A stretch of 64,000 nt of DNA, from positions 36,303,467 to 36,367,466 of the forward strand of contig NC_056758.1 in the NCBI RefSeq assembly GCF_018687715.1. The letters run 5' to 3'. This document shows positions 11,001 through 21,315 of the stretch, piece by piece. The position numbers were made by a program, and so were the translations under genes. Below the pieces are notes generated by a model. That model worked only from the letters and a program-made list of their open reading frames with translations, was not told the DNA's origin and searched no databases. The DNA is from Carya illinoinensis (lineage: Eukaryota; Streptophyta; Magnoliopsida; Fagales; Juglandaceae). The first letter of the stretch is position 1, and every line of letters begins with the position of its first letter.

Positions 11001-12439
11001 AGGTAGAAGTGAAAATTAGACAACAATTTGAGTGAGTGGATAAAGCCTTGGCAGAAATGAGATTGAATGAGAAATCTGGAATGCATAAGGCATTTTTAAG
11101 AACTAAACAAGCAGAAAGATGCACATCACCAATGTGTGTGGCTACCATGTTGTGACCATTAGGGAGCTTGATGGTGTGATTAACAGCTGTGATATTATGA
11201 GTAAAGAGATGGGAACTACAGATCATATATGATCTGTAACACCCGTGTCAAGTATCCAGGAGGTAGTGGTTTTGTGAAGTGTATTGGTGAAATTTGAATA
11301 AGAAATACCAAACATGGGAGGCGTGTTAGAAGTAATGGAACTAGCTTGCACGTGGTTCACGACTGGTGAGGAATGAATGGATGATTGGTTGAGCAAAGCA
11401 AGGAGGTGGCTATACTGCTCTTGAGTAATAGGTGGTCCATTGGTGAGTTGGTCCTGCTCGACAGAAGATTGATTTGCCGAAGATTTGGATCTGAAATTGG
11501 TCTTGTGTCCAGGTGGGAATCCATTGAGCCAATAGCATTTTTCCTTTCTATGCCCTGGGATACGACAGTCAGCACACACCAGGAGATTGAGATTTGCCTT
11601 AAAACACCTTTCGAAAGAGTGACCAGGGACGTTGCAATGGGAGCAGAACAGCCGTTCTTTGCGTGATGAGTGACGCTGGTCAGGAACTCTAGCAACCATG
11701 GCAAGTGGTGCAGGGACAGTATGTAGTTGTCTTCGGCGTTCCTCTTGTTGAACCAAAGAAGTCACTCGATTCAACGGGGGTAAGGGATCGTGTAGTAAAA
11801 TCTGAGCACAAATAGAGTTGTAAGAGTCATTTAAACCCATTAAAAATTGCATTACCTTGTGGCGATGTGTATTTTCCAACAAGGTTTTGAGTGAACCACA
11901 GATACACAAAGGCATTGGTTCATAGATTTCCAACTCGTCCCAAAGGCATTTGAGTTTGTTGAAGTATTGGCTCACTGAACGGTATCTTGAATCAGTGATG
12001 AGATAGATTTGGTTATTTGGAAAATGCTCCTCGCATTTTGGATTGAAAATCGCTCACGAAGATCCTTCCAAACATTGGCTGCCGAGTCGGCATGTGCAAT
12101 GCTGGATCGAAGGTTTGAACCAACAGAGTGTTGAATCCAGGCGATGATCATATCGTTGCAACGCTCCCATAGGGCAAGAAGAGGATCAGATTCATGAGTG
12201 GGTTTTGGAATTTTGCCGTCAAGAAAGCCAAGTTTATTTTTGATGTTGAGAGCACGCCTCATATTGCGCGCCCAGGTCACATAATTTTCTGTAGTGAGGA
12301 GGTCGGGAACTAGGGGAGAGGAAGCTCCTTCTCCGGGCTGAATATAGTATGGACTGGCGGGATGGTGGGGGTTGGTTTTAGGATTGGAAGACATTGATGA
12401 ATTGGATTCAGAGTCGGTATTGGAAGGAGTTTCATTCAT
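8036..12439 (-). pseudogene. copia gag-pol, broken by stops, frameshifts and active-site changes
   Basis: Domains in order on the minus strand: gag from ATG 12439; a frame change near 11975 (one frame ends ISSLIQDTVQ, the next continues VSQYFNKLKCLW); two CX2CX4HX4C zinc knuckles (CSHCNVPGHSFERC and CADCRIPGHRKEKC); protease WILDTGVTDHI with another frame break near 11225; GAG-pre-integrase and integrase; reverse transcriptase (10137-8638); RNase H remnant to about 8036. Key residues are lost: integrase HYRLGD in place of HxRLGH, the usual Glu replaced by Lys in NALAKRKH, stops near 10460-10480, and YVDN in place of YVDD in the reverse transcriptase. The element cannot move autonomously. Confidence 0.9.
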
Positions 12440-12440
12440 G

Positions 12441-12452
12441 GCTCTGGTACCA
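12441..12452 (-). other. copia primer-binding site
   Basis: The minus strand reads TGGTACCAGAGC directly after the 5' LTR, one mismatch from TGGTATCAGAGC, the usual site complementary to initiator tRNA-Met. Confidence 0.8.
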
Positions 12453-12705
12453 TGTTGATAGCAGTGCAGATGAAGAAATACTAGAGGAAACAGAGGCTGA
12501 AGATGAAGTTTTCATATTCATATATCTCGTGTGTTTACCAAGCAACTGCTGATATATATATATATATATATCAAATTTAAAAATGAATAAAATAATGTAA
12601 GCTAATTTCCAGCTCATGTAACAAACTATAACAGAATATTTCCATTCTATTAATCTGGTGCAGCCGTAAGTATTTGAGATGAATTTGTATCCTGTATTCT
12701 CAACA
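12453..12705 (-). repeat. copia 5' LTR
   Basis: 253 bp, TG...CA ends, partner of 7776-8020; about 8 bp longer through extra TA units. It is followed by the GGAAC target duplication. Confidence 0.95.
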
Positions 12706-12796
12706 GGAACAAATACTCTTCGAGGAAATGAAAGACTGCATTCTTTTCTGCTCTTGACCATATCATATAAGATATGGTAGGTGGACAGATCATGTT

Positions 12797-12950
12797 TATA
12801 AGACATGCAGTCGCTTTGAAAAAAATGAATTAATATGGGACCTACATGAAAAAAAAGCTAACTTTTTAATTGTGGACCCCACTCTTTTTCAAAGCGATTG
12901 CGCGGCGTTTGCAATTCCATGACTGTATGTAACATTGCTCAAATAAAATA
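12797..12950. mobile_element. MITE truncated at the duplication breakpoint
   Basis: GCAGTCGCTTTGAAAAA (from about 12810) pairs with TTTTTCAAAGCGATTGC (about 12886-12902), and GGGACC with GGACCCC further in. The right arm continues to about 12945 but the left arm is cut short where homology to the original segment ends. A related element, with GAAAAAGAGTGGGGTCCAC, is in an SHMT intron at 52208-52370. Confidence 0.5.
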
Positions 12951-15008
12951 GTTTCGTAACAGTTCCATGTCAATTATATGTAGAGAAGTCAGTACATGTA
13001 CATGTGCTCTAAGTTTAATTACTGCTGTTCTGAAAAAAAAAAGGGGGGCTGTAGCGCTAGTACCAACTCAAACCATATGTATATGAAGTAGTTTCCACCT
13101 CAATCGACATATAGCAGTCAGAAACATGTGCTCTTAGTTTAGTGTTCAGAAATGGAAAAGAGGGAGGGAGCGGGGGATTGAAAACGTTTAAGAAAGACTA
13201 GAAGTTGATCCACACCTTACCATTCAATAAATTGCAGTCGTGTACGCATGACTAACGATCCCTAGTTGATATTGTTGCATAAATTTTGCTGTGTTTCTAT
13301 GTATGTAGAGATGACCCTGCAGGCTTCTCATGCTGCTGAATAATTTCCACTCGTTTCCTCATAATCGAAGTGATACAAAAAAGGAGTCCAGGTGCGCTCA
13401 TTTATGGAAAATGGCCCTCATTGCCTCAAGATGTTGCAATGATCAGCTCGGCTCGTTAAGTTTAGCAGCGCTCCAATATCTTGGGCTAAGTAAGCGGGCA
13501 TTGCGTGCTTAGCTTAGCCCAGTGGCGAATACTGCCCGTGATTCGAGACACCGAAGAGTATTGGGTTTTGCATTTTTTACGGAAGAAAATAGAAACAAAA
13601 TAGAAGTACAACAAAAGAATCAAATAAAACATAAAATGAGATAAATGATATTTGTGATGATAAAGTCTATAAGTGTTATGTATTCTTTTTAAAAATATTA
13701 AATAAATATTAAATATATATGAAAATTTTAATATTTTAATAATAGATTATACTCTTTTTTAAAAATAATACACTGCATTTGCATAATTTATAATTGTATC
13801 TAGTATTATTTTAAAAATTAACTTATCATAAATAGGTCTTATGAAAATAAAATTTGTTAATTGATCTCGTTTGTTGTTGTATAATATCGTATTTTCTTTT
13901 AATTGTAAATTAACGTAACATATTTAGTCACACCAATATAGTAATTTCACTTTCATTAAATCAATTTAATTTTTTTTATTTATCGAATAAAAAGAATACA
14001 AATAAAATACAATAAAGATTTCATTTTGAGATCAAAGTATCAAACCAATTTCCCCACTACCATCAATACATGTAGGGTATAAAAAAGAAAAAAAAAACTG
14101 AAAAACTGGTTAAATTGAACTAGACCAGACAAAACCGATAGATTCAGTCTAATTTGTAAGAGATCCGATGCAATACCAGTTCTTAAGAATCGAAACTAAT
14201 CCCAAATCGGTATAGTATCGGTTTTCATATTTAAAAACTGGTTTAAATTGAATTAAGCCAGTATATATATTTATAATTTTTTATATTATATTATATATAT
14301 TATATTTTAAATTGATAATTAATATAACATAAAATTATAATCTTATTATTCAAGTTTATTTATCTTATAACATAAAATTAATCTTATAATTTTTAATGTA
14401 AGATTTGATATAATATATAAATTTTAGTTTTAAATATAAACATTAACATTAAGTTATTAATATGAATTTACTTTTGATATATATATATATTTAAAGGATA
14501 AAGGATAAATACATTTTAACATGATAAATTATAATATATATTTTTTGTAAATATAGTTTTACACATTTGATCATATATACTAATATGAAAGTCTATAACT
14601 TATGTAGACTATATTTAAATTTAATACTATACTAGTATTATTATAAAATAATGTATTTATACTATAATATAAATAGATTAATAATTTAGTATATGTAAAC
14701 ATCATATTATTACTAATATAGATAATTCGTAAAATTGGAAAAACCAAACTGGATCAAATCAAAACTGAAAAAATCGGAAGTATGGGTTTTAGTAGTGAAT
14801 CAGTCCAGTATTAATTCTTGATTTTTTAGTACCAATATATACCAATATCGTTTTAAAAAAATTATAAAACCAGACTCAACCAGACTGGTTGCTCGTAAAT
14901 ATATGTTTTAAAATTTCTATCAAATATATCGACTGGATTGAAAGACATTTTTTTTTAATAAAAACAATTTGGAACGGATATTGTCCTCCACATAATCGAG
15001 CTTGTTTC
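12951..15008. other. Non-coding AT-rich interval
   Basis: No gene recognised. From about 13640 to 14890 it is strongly AT-rich with many TA and TTTA runs. Repeated phrases of the type AAACTGGTTTAAATTGAA occur at about 14103 and 14236, with AACCAGACT motifs near 14870-14890, suggesting an old degraded non-autonomous transposon. The open frames here are short and without domain signal. Confidence 0.5.
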
Positions 15009-18000
15009 TGTGACGCCCCTAAATTCCGTTTGGGATCGGACGGACATTTGAAGTGTCGAGACATGCAACATAAGATTACCTGCCCCCGTTCATGACATAT
15101 AAGATGCAATGTTCCTAACATGCATCTAACATTATGCAATATTCGCAGCGGATAATTTTTTTCTTTAGCAATACTATGCACCAAATTGAAAATATCCCAA
15201 ATGCTTAAAACATGCTTTATATATAAAGACCCATTGAGTAGATCACAACACTAGTCCAAAATGGTTATGATCCAAAAAATACTAAAGATGCAACTTTATT
15301 GTACAAGTAGTAATTTACGTTAACTACTATATTAACATTGACGTCGCATCGTCGCTTAGTCAACTGTGTCTAGTTGATCAGCTCCTGATTCTCATTCAGG
15401 TCCTGTAACAAGATCTACCATTCGGGGGGAATGGTAGTTGGGACTACCAAAGTGAGTTTTGATTACAAATCTCAGTAAGTTAACAAAAAACTTCCACACA
15501 AGCTAATGATGCATGCACGACAGTAAAAGCATAAATGCATAATCAAATTCATAAGTAATTAAAGCATAACTTGGCGTACAACATAGCATAATTGATATAA
15601 CTTAAATTGAAACATGAACTGAACTTGACTTGACATGAACTTGATCTGAAACTTGACTTAACATGAAAAATACATACTCCACAGTTGTTGTGGCCCCATG
15701 TATTCTACACAAACTTGACTTAACATGAAAAATACATACTCCACACTTGTTGTGGCCACATGTATTCTATGTGTAAATACATACTCCATAGTTGTTGTGG
15801 CCCCATGTATTCTACACAAACTTGACTTAACATGAAAAATACATACTCCACAGTTGTTGTGGCCCCATGTATTCTACGTGTAAATACATACTCCACAGTT
15901 GTTGTGGCTCCATGTATTCTACGGAAACTTATTCTTTAACTGCTTAAATACATACTCCACAGTTGTTGTGGCCCCATGTATTCTACGTGACACAATTGCT
16001 GTGTCTCACGTAGTGTATGCGTCACAATTACTGTGACCCCATACATAAGTAATCAAGATGAAACGTGACTGGAATACGAAATGGCTGAAGCCCTGACGTA
16101 ACATAACGTGACTTGAATATAACTTGAAATACATGACCAACTTGAGATAGAAATATTTCGTAACATTGCATAACATATAATAGACAACATATTTAACATG
16201 ACATATTTGCAACAGTGAATATTACATGACTTGACATACATGTAATAGATGACATACTTAGCATGACGTACTTGTAAGGTACAGTAATACATGACATAAT
16301 ATATTATGTAACAGATAAAAATTGACGACAGAATAAATTCTGTATAATAGACAATTACGTGATAACTTGGCATGACATGACATATATGATAACATACATA
16401 CATACACTGTAGTTCCTTTACTTAGCACACATACACAGTAGACTGCTAGTAAGTTAAAAGCTAACTTACCTCGATCTCTGTGTTTCTTATAAAATTTCAA
16501 GTGCGACCACGAGGAACTGTAATTAGTGATTCTAAAAATTAGAACTAAATCACTAAATATTTGAAATATGGAAAATACTAACTTAAAGAGTAAAATTTTC
16601 ATTTTACTCTATACAGGTGGAAAAATGACCGTTTTACCCATAACTTAAGGATTTTGCATACTAACTCCAAAAGTTTCTAAAATTTACATTCCTCATGTAA
16701 ATTTTGTCCTAAACTTAAATATCAACTCAGAAAAATTTAAAACAAAACACAACTATGAAGAACACACTATGGCCGAAACATCCATAGGCCATTTCCTTTG
16801 ATTTTTGTTGCAATTCCTTCCAACTTCAAAACACATGCTTAAACCAAAATTTTGCAACAAACATCTTCCAATCCTAAGTTCAAAACCATACTTAAAACAT
16901 CCATTTAGAAAAAGCTAATAATCAACACCAAACTTTTTTGTAAAAAGATCCAAGCACTTGAATCACAAGTTTTGACCTTAAATCAAAACATCTCCAAGAA
17001 TTTCAAAAATCAAATCTTACTTCTAACATATTCATAATATCATCCTAACATCAACCATGCTTTAAATCATCAAACTAAAGTCATCAAAATTACAAAATAA
17101 CATTTGGAGTTTTTGGTTTTACACTTAGTCCAAAAACAGAAACTTTTTTCTCAACTTGTTTTGATAAATCTCTTGATCTATGACTTATAAATATATGATC
17201 TTCAAACCAAACCATTACATGGTTTAAAAAGATGTCCTAAAACATATATAAGTTTCTAATTCAAGATCACGTGGTTAGAAATTAACTAAAATATAAATTT
17301 AGCCAAGAATATCCACGCTTTGGCTTATCTAAATATCTCTTTGCATAAAATTTCATATCTTTGAAACTAACATCAAATATCTTCAAAATAATAATATAAC
17401 ATGTATATAAGATGTTTAGGATCCTCCAATAAAATTATCAAAGTCATTAGAATAGGTTTAGACCACCAAAGAGTTAAACTTTCTCAAAACAGAAACTGTT
17501 TTTCCTCTTCCAGTTTCTAAGTTTCTAAATCTAAGAAAATCTTTCATCAAAACCTTTAATTATGCAAAAATCCTCAACCAATAGTCATATATACATGTTA
17601 ACAATACTCCATAAAAATTTCGGACCAATATCTATCCATTAGTTTGGTAAAAAAACTCCAAACTATAACATATTCTCCAGTTTATCTCCTAGAATGACCT
17701 TTTTATAGTTTACACAATATTTGACTGACCAAATGATCTTCAAATGGGGTAAATAAGATATCCATGTAAGCTAGACTAAAAAAGGAACAACTTATATGAA
17801 TGAGACTTTATGATAAAACACTTACAACAGCTTCGAAATGGGCGTGCAAAAGACCTCCTAAAAGCTGTTTGAGAGAGAGTGTTTGATATTCTTTTAATGG
17901 AAAGTGTAAATGAAGATAATTTCGTGGGGAGAGGTGGCTGGAGATACTTATGGATGAGATATGGAAGAGATGAGGCTGGAGTTGAGAGTTGAGTGTTGTT

Positions 18001-18481
18001 TTCTCCTACCCAAAATATCTATAAAAGATTATCTTATAGTATTCTATCCAATAGTATCTACAAAAAATCAACTTAAGATATTTTTATCTAATAATATCTA
18101 TAAAAATCAACTTAAAATATTTTTACCCAATAATATTCATGAAAATTACCTCAAGATATTTCTTTTTATCTAATAATATCTACAGTTTTGAACAGACGTT
18201 TTGACCGAAAATATGAAAAAATGTTATTGCGCCATTAGACTTTAAATAAGACTTTAAATAACCCTCCGATTCTAATGGCACAAACCATAATATATTTTGA
18301 CACTTTTAACTATCTCCAATAATCAAAAACACACTTCTGATACCATAGTAAATAATAATACTAACTATGTAGTTAGACAAAAACCTATACGATTAATGGA
18401 TTCGTGAAAACTTATGGGGTTTTCACGAGATTCTTAAAGTTAATAGAAATTTCACAATTGAATTTCTAGCGGGCTGTTACA
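15009..18481 (-). mobile_element. Solo LTR (3.47 kb) of the same gypsy family, with target duplication
   Basis: On the minus strand it opens TGTAACAGCCCGC (at 18481) and closes with ...GGGGCGTCACA (at 15009), matching the LTR at 2230-5537 along its length. The flanking 5 bp are GTTTC at 15004-15008 and GTTTC at 18482-18486, a perfect target duplication directly around a single LTR. That is the signature of recombination between the two LTRs of a full element. It carries its own version of the hairpin minisatellite. Confidence 0.95.
15669..16050 (-). repeat. Hairpin minisatellite in the solo LTR, 6 copies plus a degenerate one
   Basis: Six recognisable copies of the AATACATACTCCACAGTTGT / GGCCCCATGTATT core (reverse of the + LTR unit), then a decayed copy around 16000-16045. 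The count and order differ from the 7 copies at 4588-4957. Confidence 0.85.
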
Positions 18482-19769
18482 GTTTCTGTAGGGATCCTGG
18501 GCCTCAAATCGAGCACATCTAGTTCGACTTCATATCATGAAGAGAAGGCCTTGGCCCAAGTGATGCACAACAACCATGCGACATTTAATGTATAGGCATG
18601 ATACGCGAGTCGAGGATTCCCACAAAAGATACTATTGCTGACAAAAAATTGTCTCATTAAATGCGATAATGTGTCAGTCTTAGCAAACAAGAGCCTAACA
18701 AGGAAAACATAAAATAATAAGGTTAATTTTAGAAATAAACTAATAAAAAAATATGTGATGTATAATGTGTAGTATGTAGGCTTATGTGTTGCAAAGTTCT
18801 ATTTCTAAACTTACTAACTACCATTGATTTTTTCTTCCCGACGCTTAATATCTTCTGACTTTGACATTGAAGATTTCACGAACGCACCTGACCATTGTAT
18901 TCTTCTTGTTTACAAGCATTTAGAGGTATTCGAGATTGATAGATACAAAACAAGCTTTAATACAACCTATATGAATTTAACAAATCTTTCTTTATGATGA
19001 AATTGATAAGGGTAAAAAGAATTTTGCTAGGTACAACTAGCGTATACAACCATCGGCTAATGTTAGCATACTTTATTTTATTTACAAAACAAAAGAAAGA
19101 AAATAAGCCATCGGCTGAAAACTTTAGGATTTGATGCATGTTGTTTCTTCTCCACTCACTATGCCTACTGCCTCCAGAAGCTCCAAAAGCTCAGGAAGCT
19201 TCAGTGGCAATTTCAATTCCATAGCGCACCAATGCCTTTAGAAGATCCCGGCCACCAACAAGAAATTCACCTACAACTGCAATCCATTAACAACAAGTTC
19301 AATATCGACGATCTCGAATCCAACCACGCCATCATCTGAGAAGCCCCGCCATAGCGACAAACTATGATGGCAAGCCCAGTCATGGCCACGAAGTCGACCA
19401 CACCTTAAAGGGCTATGTTAATAAAATATTTGTTAGTATTTTAAAATATAATGTTGTCTTTTTCTTCTTCTTCTTCTTCTTGTTTTTTTTTTTTTTTGCT
19501 CATCTCCTATGGTGGACTTTGCATTTCACAAAACATACTGATGCCTGATTTGATTCTCGGATCTTTTACACTGAAAGAGAACCAAAGGATGAAAAGGTAA
19601 CCCTCGCCCTTAAAATTCACATCCTAATTATTTTATTTCTCAAAAAGAATCTATCAAAATAAGGAGTTATTTCATATTTCAATTTACACTCTATGAAAGA
19701 AAAACAATCAAATGTCCATCATCACCAAAGACAGATTATATTATTCCTATTTCTTTCCATGAACTGTTG
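18482..19769. other. Intergenic sequence without recognised genes
   Basis: No gene seen. It includes a (TTC)n run near 19462-19480. A run at about 19140-19420 is less AT-rich and could be an old coding fragment, but stops interrupt every frame I read and I cannot name it. Confidence 0.5.
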
Positions 19770-20000
19770 GTATTTGGATAGCCAAAGGCAAATTCTAGAC
19801 AATCTTCAATGCCCTCTTGTGAAGTTCATCATCTAAAGCAGATATCACATTTCTCTCATAGTCATCATCCACAAATATGGCAATGAAACAAGAGGCACTT
19901 GGAGACCATTAGCAATCTCATAAATCATATGAGCTACAACAAAGGATTATAGATCAATTATTGCCACTACCCCTTTCTCAAGTAATTGAAAAGCTGCCAA
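19770..20000 (-). pseudogene. Glutamate receptor-like (GLR) pseudogene fragment
   Basis: On the minus strand one frame reads FQLLEKGVVAIIDL, stop, SFVVAHMIYEIANGLQVPLVS, which resembles the start of the ligand-binding (ANF receptor) domain of plant GLR proteins (EVVAIIGPQSS...VAH...ANELQVPLLSF). A second frame directly after reads FIAIFVDDDYERNVISALDD, the GLR motif IAIFVDDDYGRNGIS that normally lies some 40 residues further on. So an internal deletion and a frame change join the two, with a stop before and after. No channel domain is present. Confidence 0.65.
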
Positions 20001-21315
20001 AGAAAATGGATTCAAAGGGAGGCAGAGATCTTCTTCAACTTCAAACACGGATATGAGGAAGGAACTTTTCACTTCGAACATGAAAAATAGAAAAATTGCA
20101 AATTTGAAGGGAAGGAGAAAATGGGGATTTCAGGGGAAGACAAAAGGAGAAGGGGGAAAGAGGATTTCGAAATGTTGTGCTTGGGAATGGGAGATTTTGG
20201 GGGAAATGAAGTTTTAAACGGCAACGTTTTCTCTATGCCATGAGGATACCGTTTACCCAATGGTTCTCCCAACTGGTTGTGTTTAACATTTTACGGATAG
20301 AAAGGGTTGGTCCAACAAGGATCCCTTCCTGTCCAGCCACCTTGCATGGTGCATATACATCATTCTCATTTTCACGAACAATTCATATTTGATAATAAAA
20401 CATTCATTTGTCTCATTTAACATGCCTAGAAAAAAAAGACTTCAAAGTTAAATAAAAACTACCATGTCAATTATCTCTTAAAGAATAGTTATATAATTTA
20501 AAATAAAATATGATGTCCACCATAGGACCACGTGAGATATAAACAACTATTATTACATAAATAAAATTATAATGATACGTAACATCCTTTTTTAACATAT
20601 AAAATAAGACAAGGTTTGCATTTGAAAAGTCAAATCTAATAACTGAAAGCCGACAGCAACCGCTTACAAAAATAAAAAAATAATGCCGACAGCCACCAAT
20701 TAATCATAAAAAAGCTGTCTATCATAGGACCACGAGTCTTTCAAAAAGCTCATCGCAAAAGATATAATTATTTCAAGGATCTGGTACAGCCACAAATACC
20801 ACCGAATATGCTATTTTATTTATTTATTATATATATGTTATAATATTTTTAAATATATTATTTTACAAAAATTTATAACATTATTTAAAAATATTTTTTT
20901 AATGATTAAATTAAAAAAAAAAATCGATGGACATTTTCGGTAGTTTATTTACGTGGAAATAGCTTTATCCTTATTCGATGGAAAGCCTGCGCCCAACCGC
21001 CAAGTGGCTTGCGTGCGGCCGTGGGTGCGGTCCAAGGTCTAACGCAAGGCGACGACTCCGGCTTCAAGTACGCCATGTGAGGGCACTTCAGAGGCAAAAA
21101 GAGTGAGGCCCCTACACGCTCGTCAGCGAGCAACTAGCAAGCCAAGACGCAGCCTGCCTGGTGGCCCTTCTTGGGAATGTTAATACGTGGAATTGTCTGG
21201 TACATCTCATCCTTCCCACCCTCCAATCCTAGAGTCTAGACCCTGCCCAGACCGAATCAGCAGCACCACACTGACTGTGGTGGCTTAAATTAAATTAAAT
21301 TGGAAAATTATAGCC
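20001..21315. other. Intergenic region upstream of the PGM-like gene
   Basis: No gene recognised. It contains an AT-rich tract (20810-20930) followed by a notably GC-rich stretch (about 20980-21180) without clear coding frames. The proximal promoter and 5' UTR of the PGM-like gene must lie in the last few hundred bases; no convincing TATA box was seen. Confidence 0.45.

Larger units (their letters stand above)
7776..12705 (-). mobile_element. Ty1/copia LTR retrotransposon (Ale-like), 4.93 kb, inactivated
   Basis: Two direct LTRs (7776-8020 and 12453-12705, TGTTGATAG...CTCAACA) flank a minus-strand gag-pol. The target duplication GGAAC lies at 7771-7775 and 12706-12710, and the paralogous segment near 29.0 kb shows the uninterrupted site with one GGAAC. 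By eye the LTRs differ by 7 substitutions over about 245 positions plus a TA-repeat length change, so the insertion is moderately recent. Gag character (YYIQPGEG..., LTTENYVTWARNM, KNKLGFLDG) and short LTRs suggest the Ale/Retrofit group, which is an inference. Confidence 0.95.
7037..12747 (-). pseudogene. ODR4 3'-end pseudogene (last two exons), split by copia
   Basis: The last coding exon is copied at 7037-7324, full length, with a Tyr-to-stop change (TAT to TAA) corresponding to residue 436 of the intact gene. The preceding exon is copied in two pieces, 12706-12747 and 7716-7775, separated by the copia element and its GGAAC duplication. No upstream ODR4 exons are present. The splice sites around the last exon are kept. 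The intact gene is at 28290-33513. It cannot make a full protein; transcription, for example from the copia LTR, would at most yield a fragment. Confidence 0.9.
5661..12796. repeat. Derived copy of a segmental duplication (original at 26929-29112), split by a copia insertion
   Basis: From AAAGCCTATACTAGAG at 5661 the sequence follows 26929 onward nearly base for base: the downstream flank of the PGM-like gene, a MITE pair, and the 3' end of ODR4. Matching ends at CAGATCATGTT (12796 against 29112). The copy is in the same orientation as the original. Its only large difference is the copia element at 7776-12705. Open reading is lost in this copy and kept in the right copy, so this one is derived. 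Confidence 0.9.

Noticed and set aside
13330..13512. 60-codon plus frame near 13.4 kb
   Set aside because: Short, no homology signal, and the region has no splice-supported neighbours.
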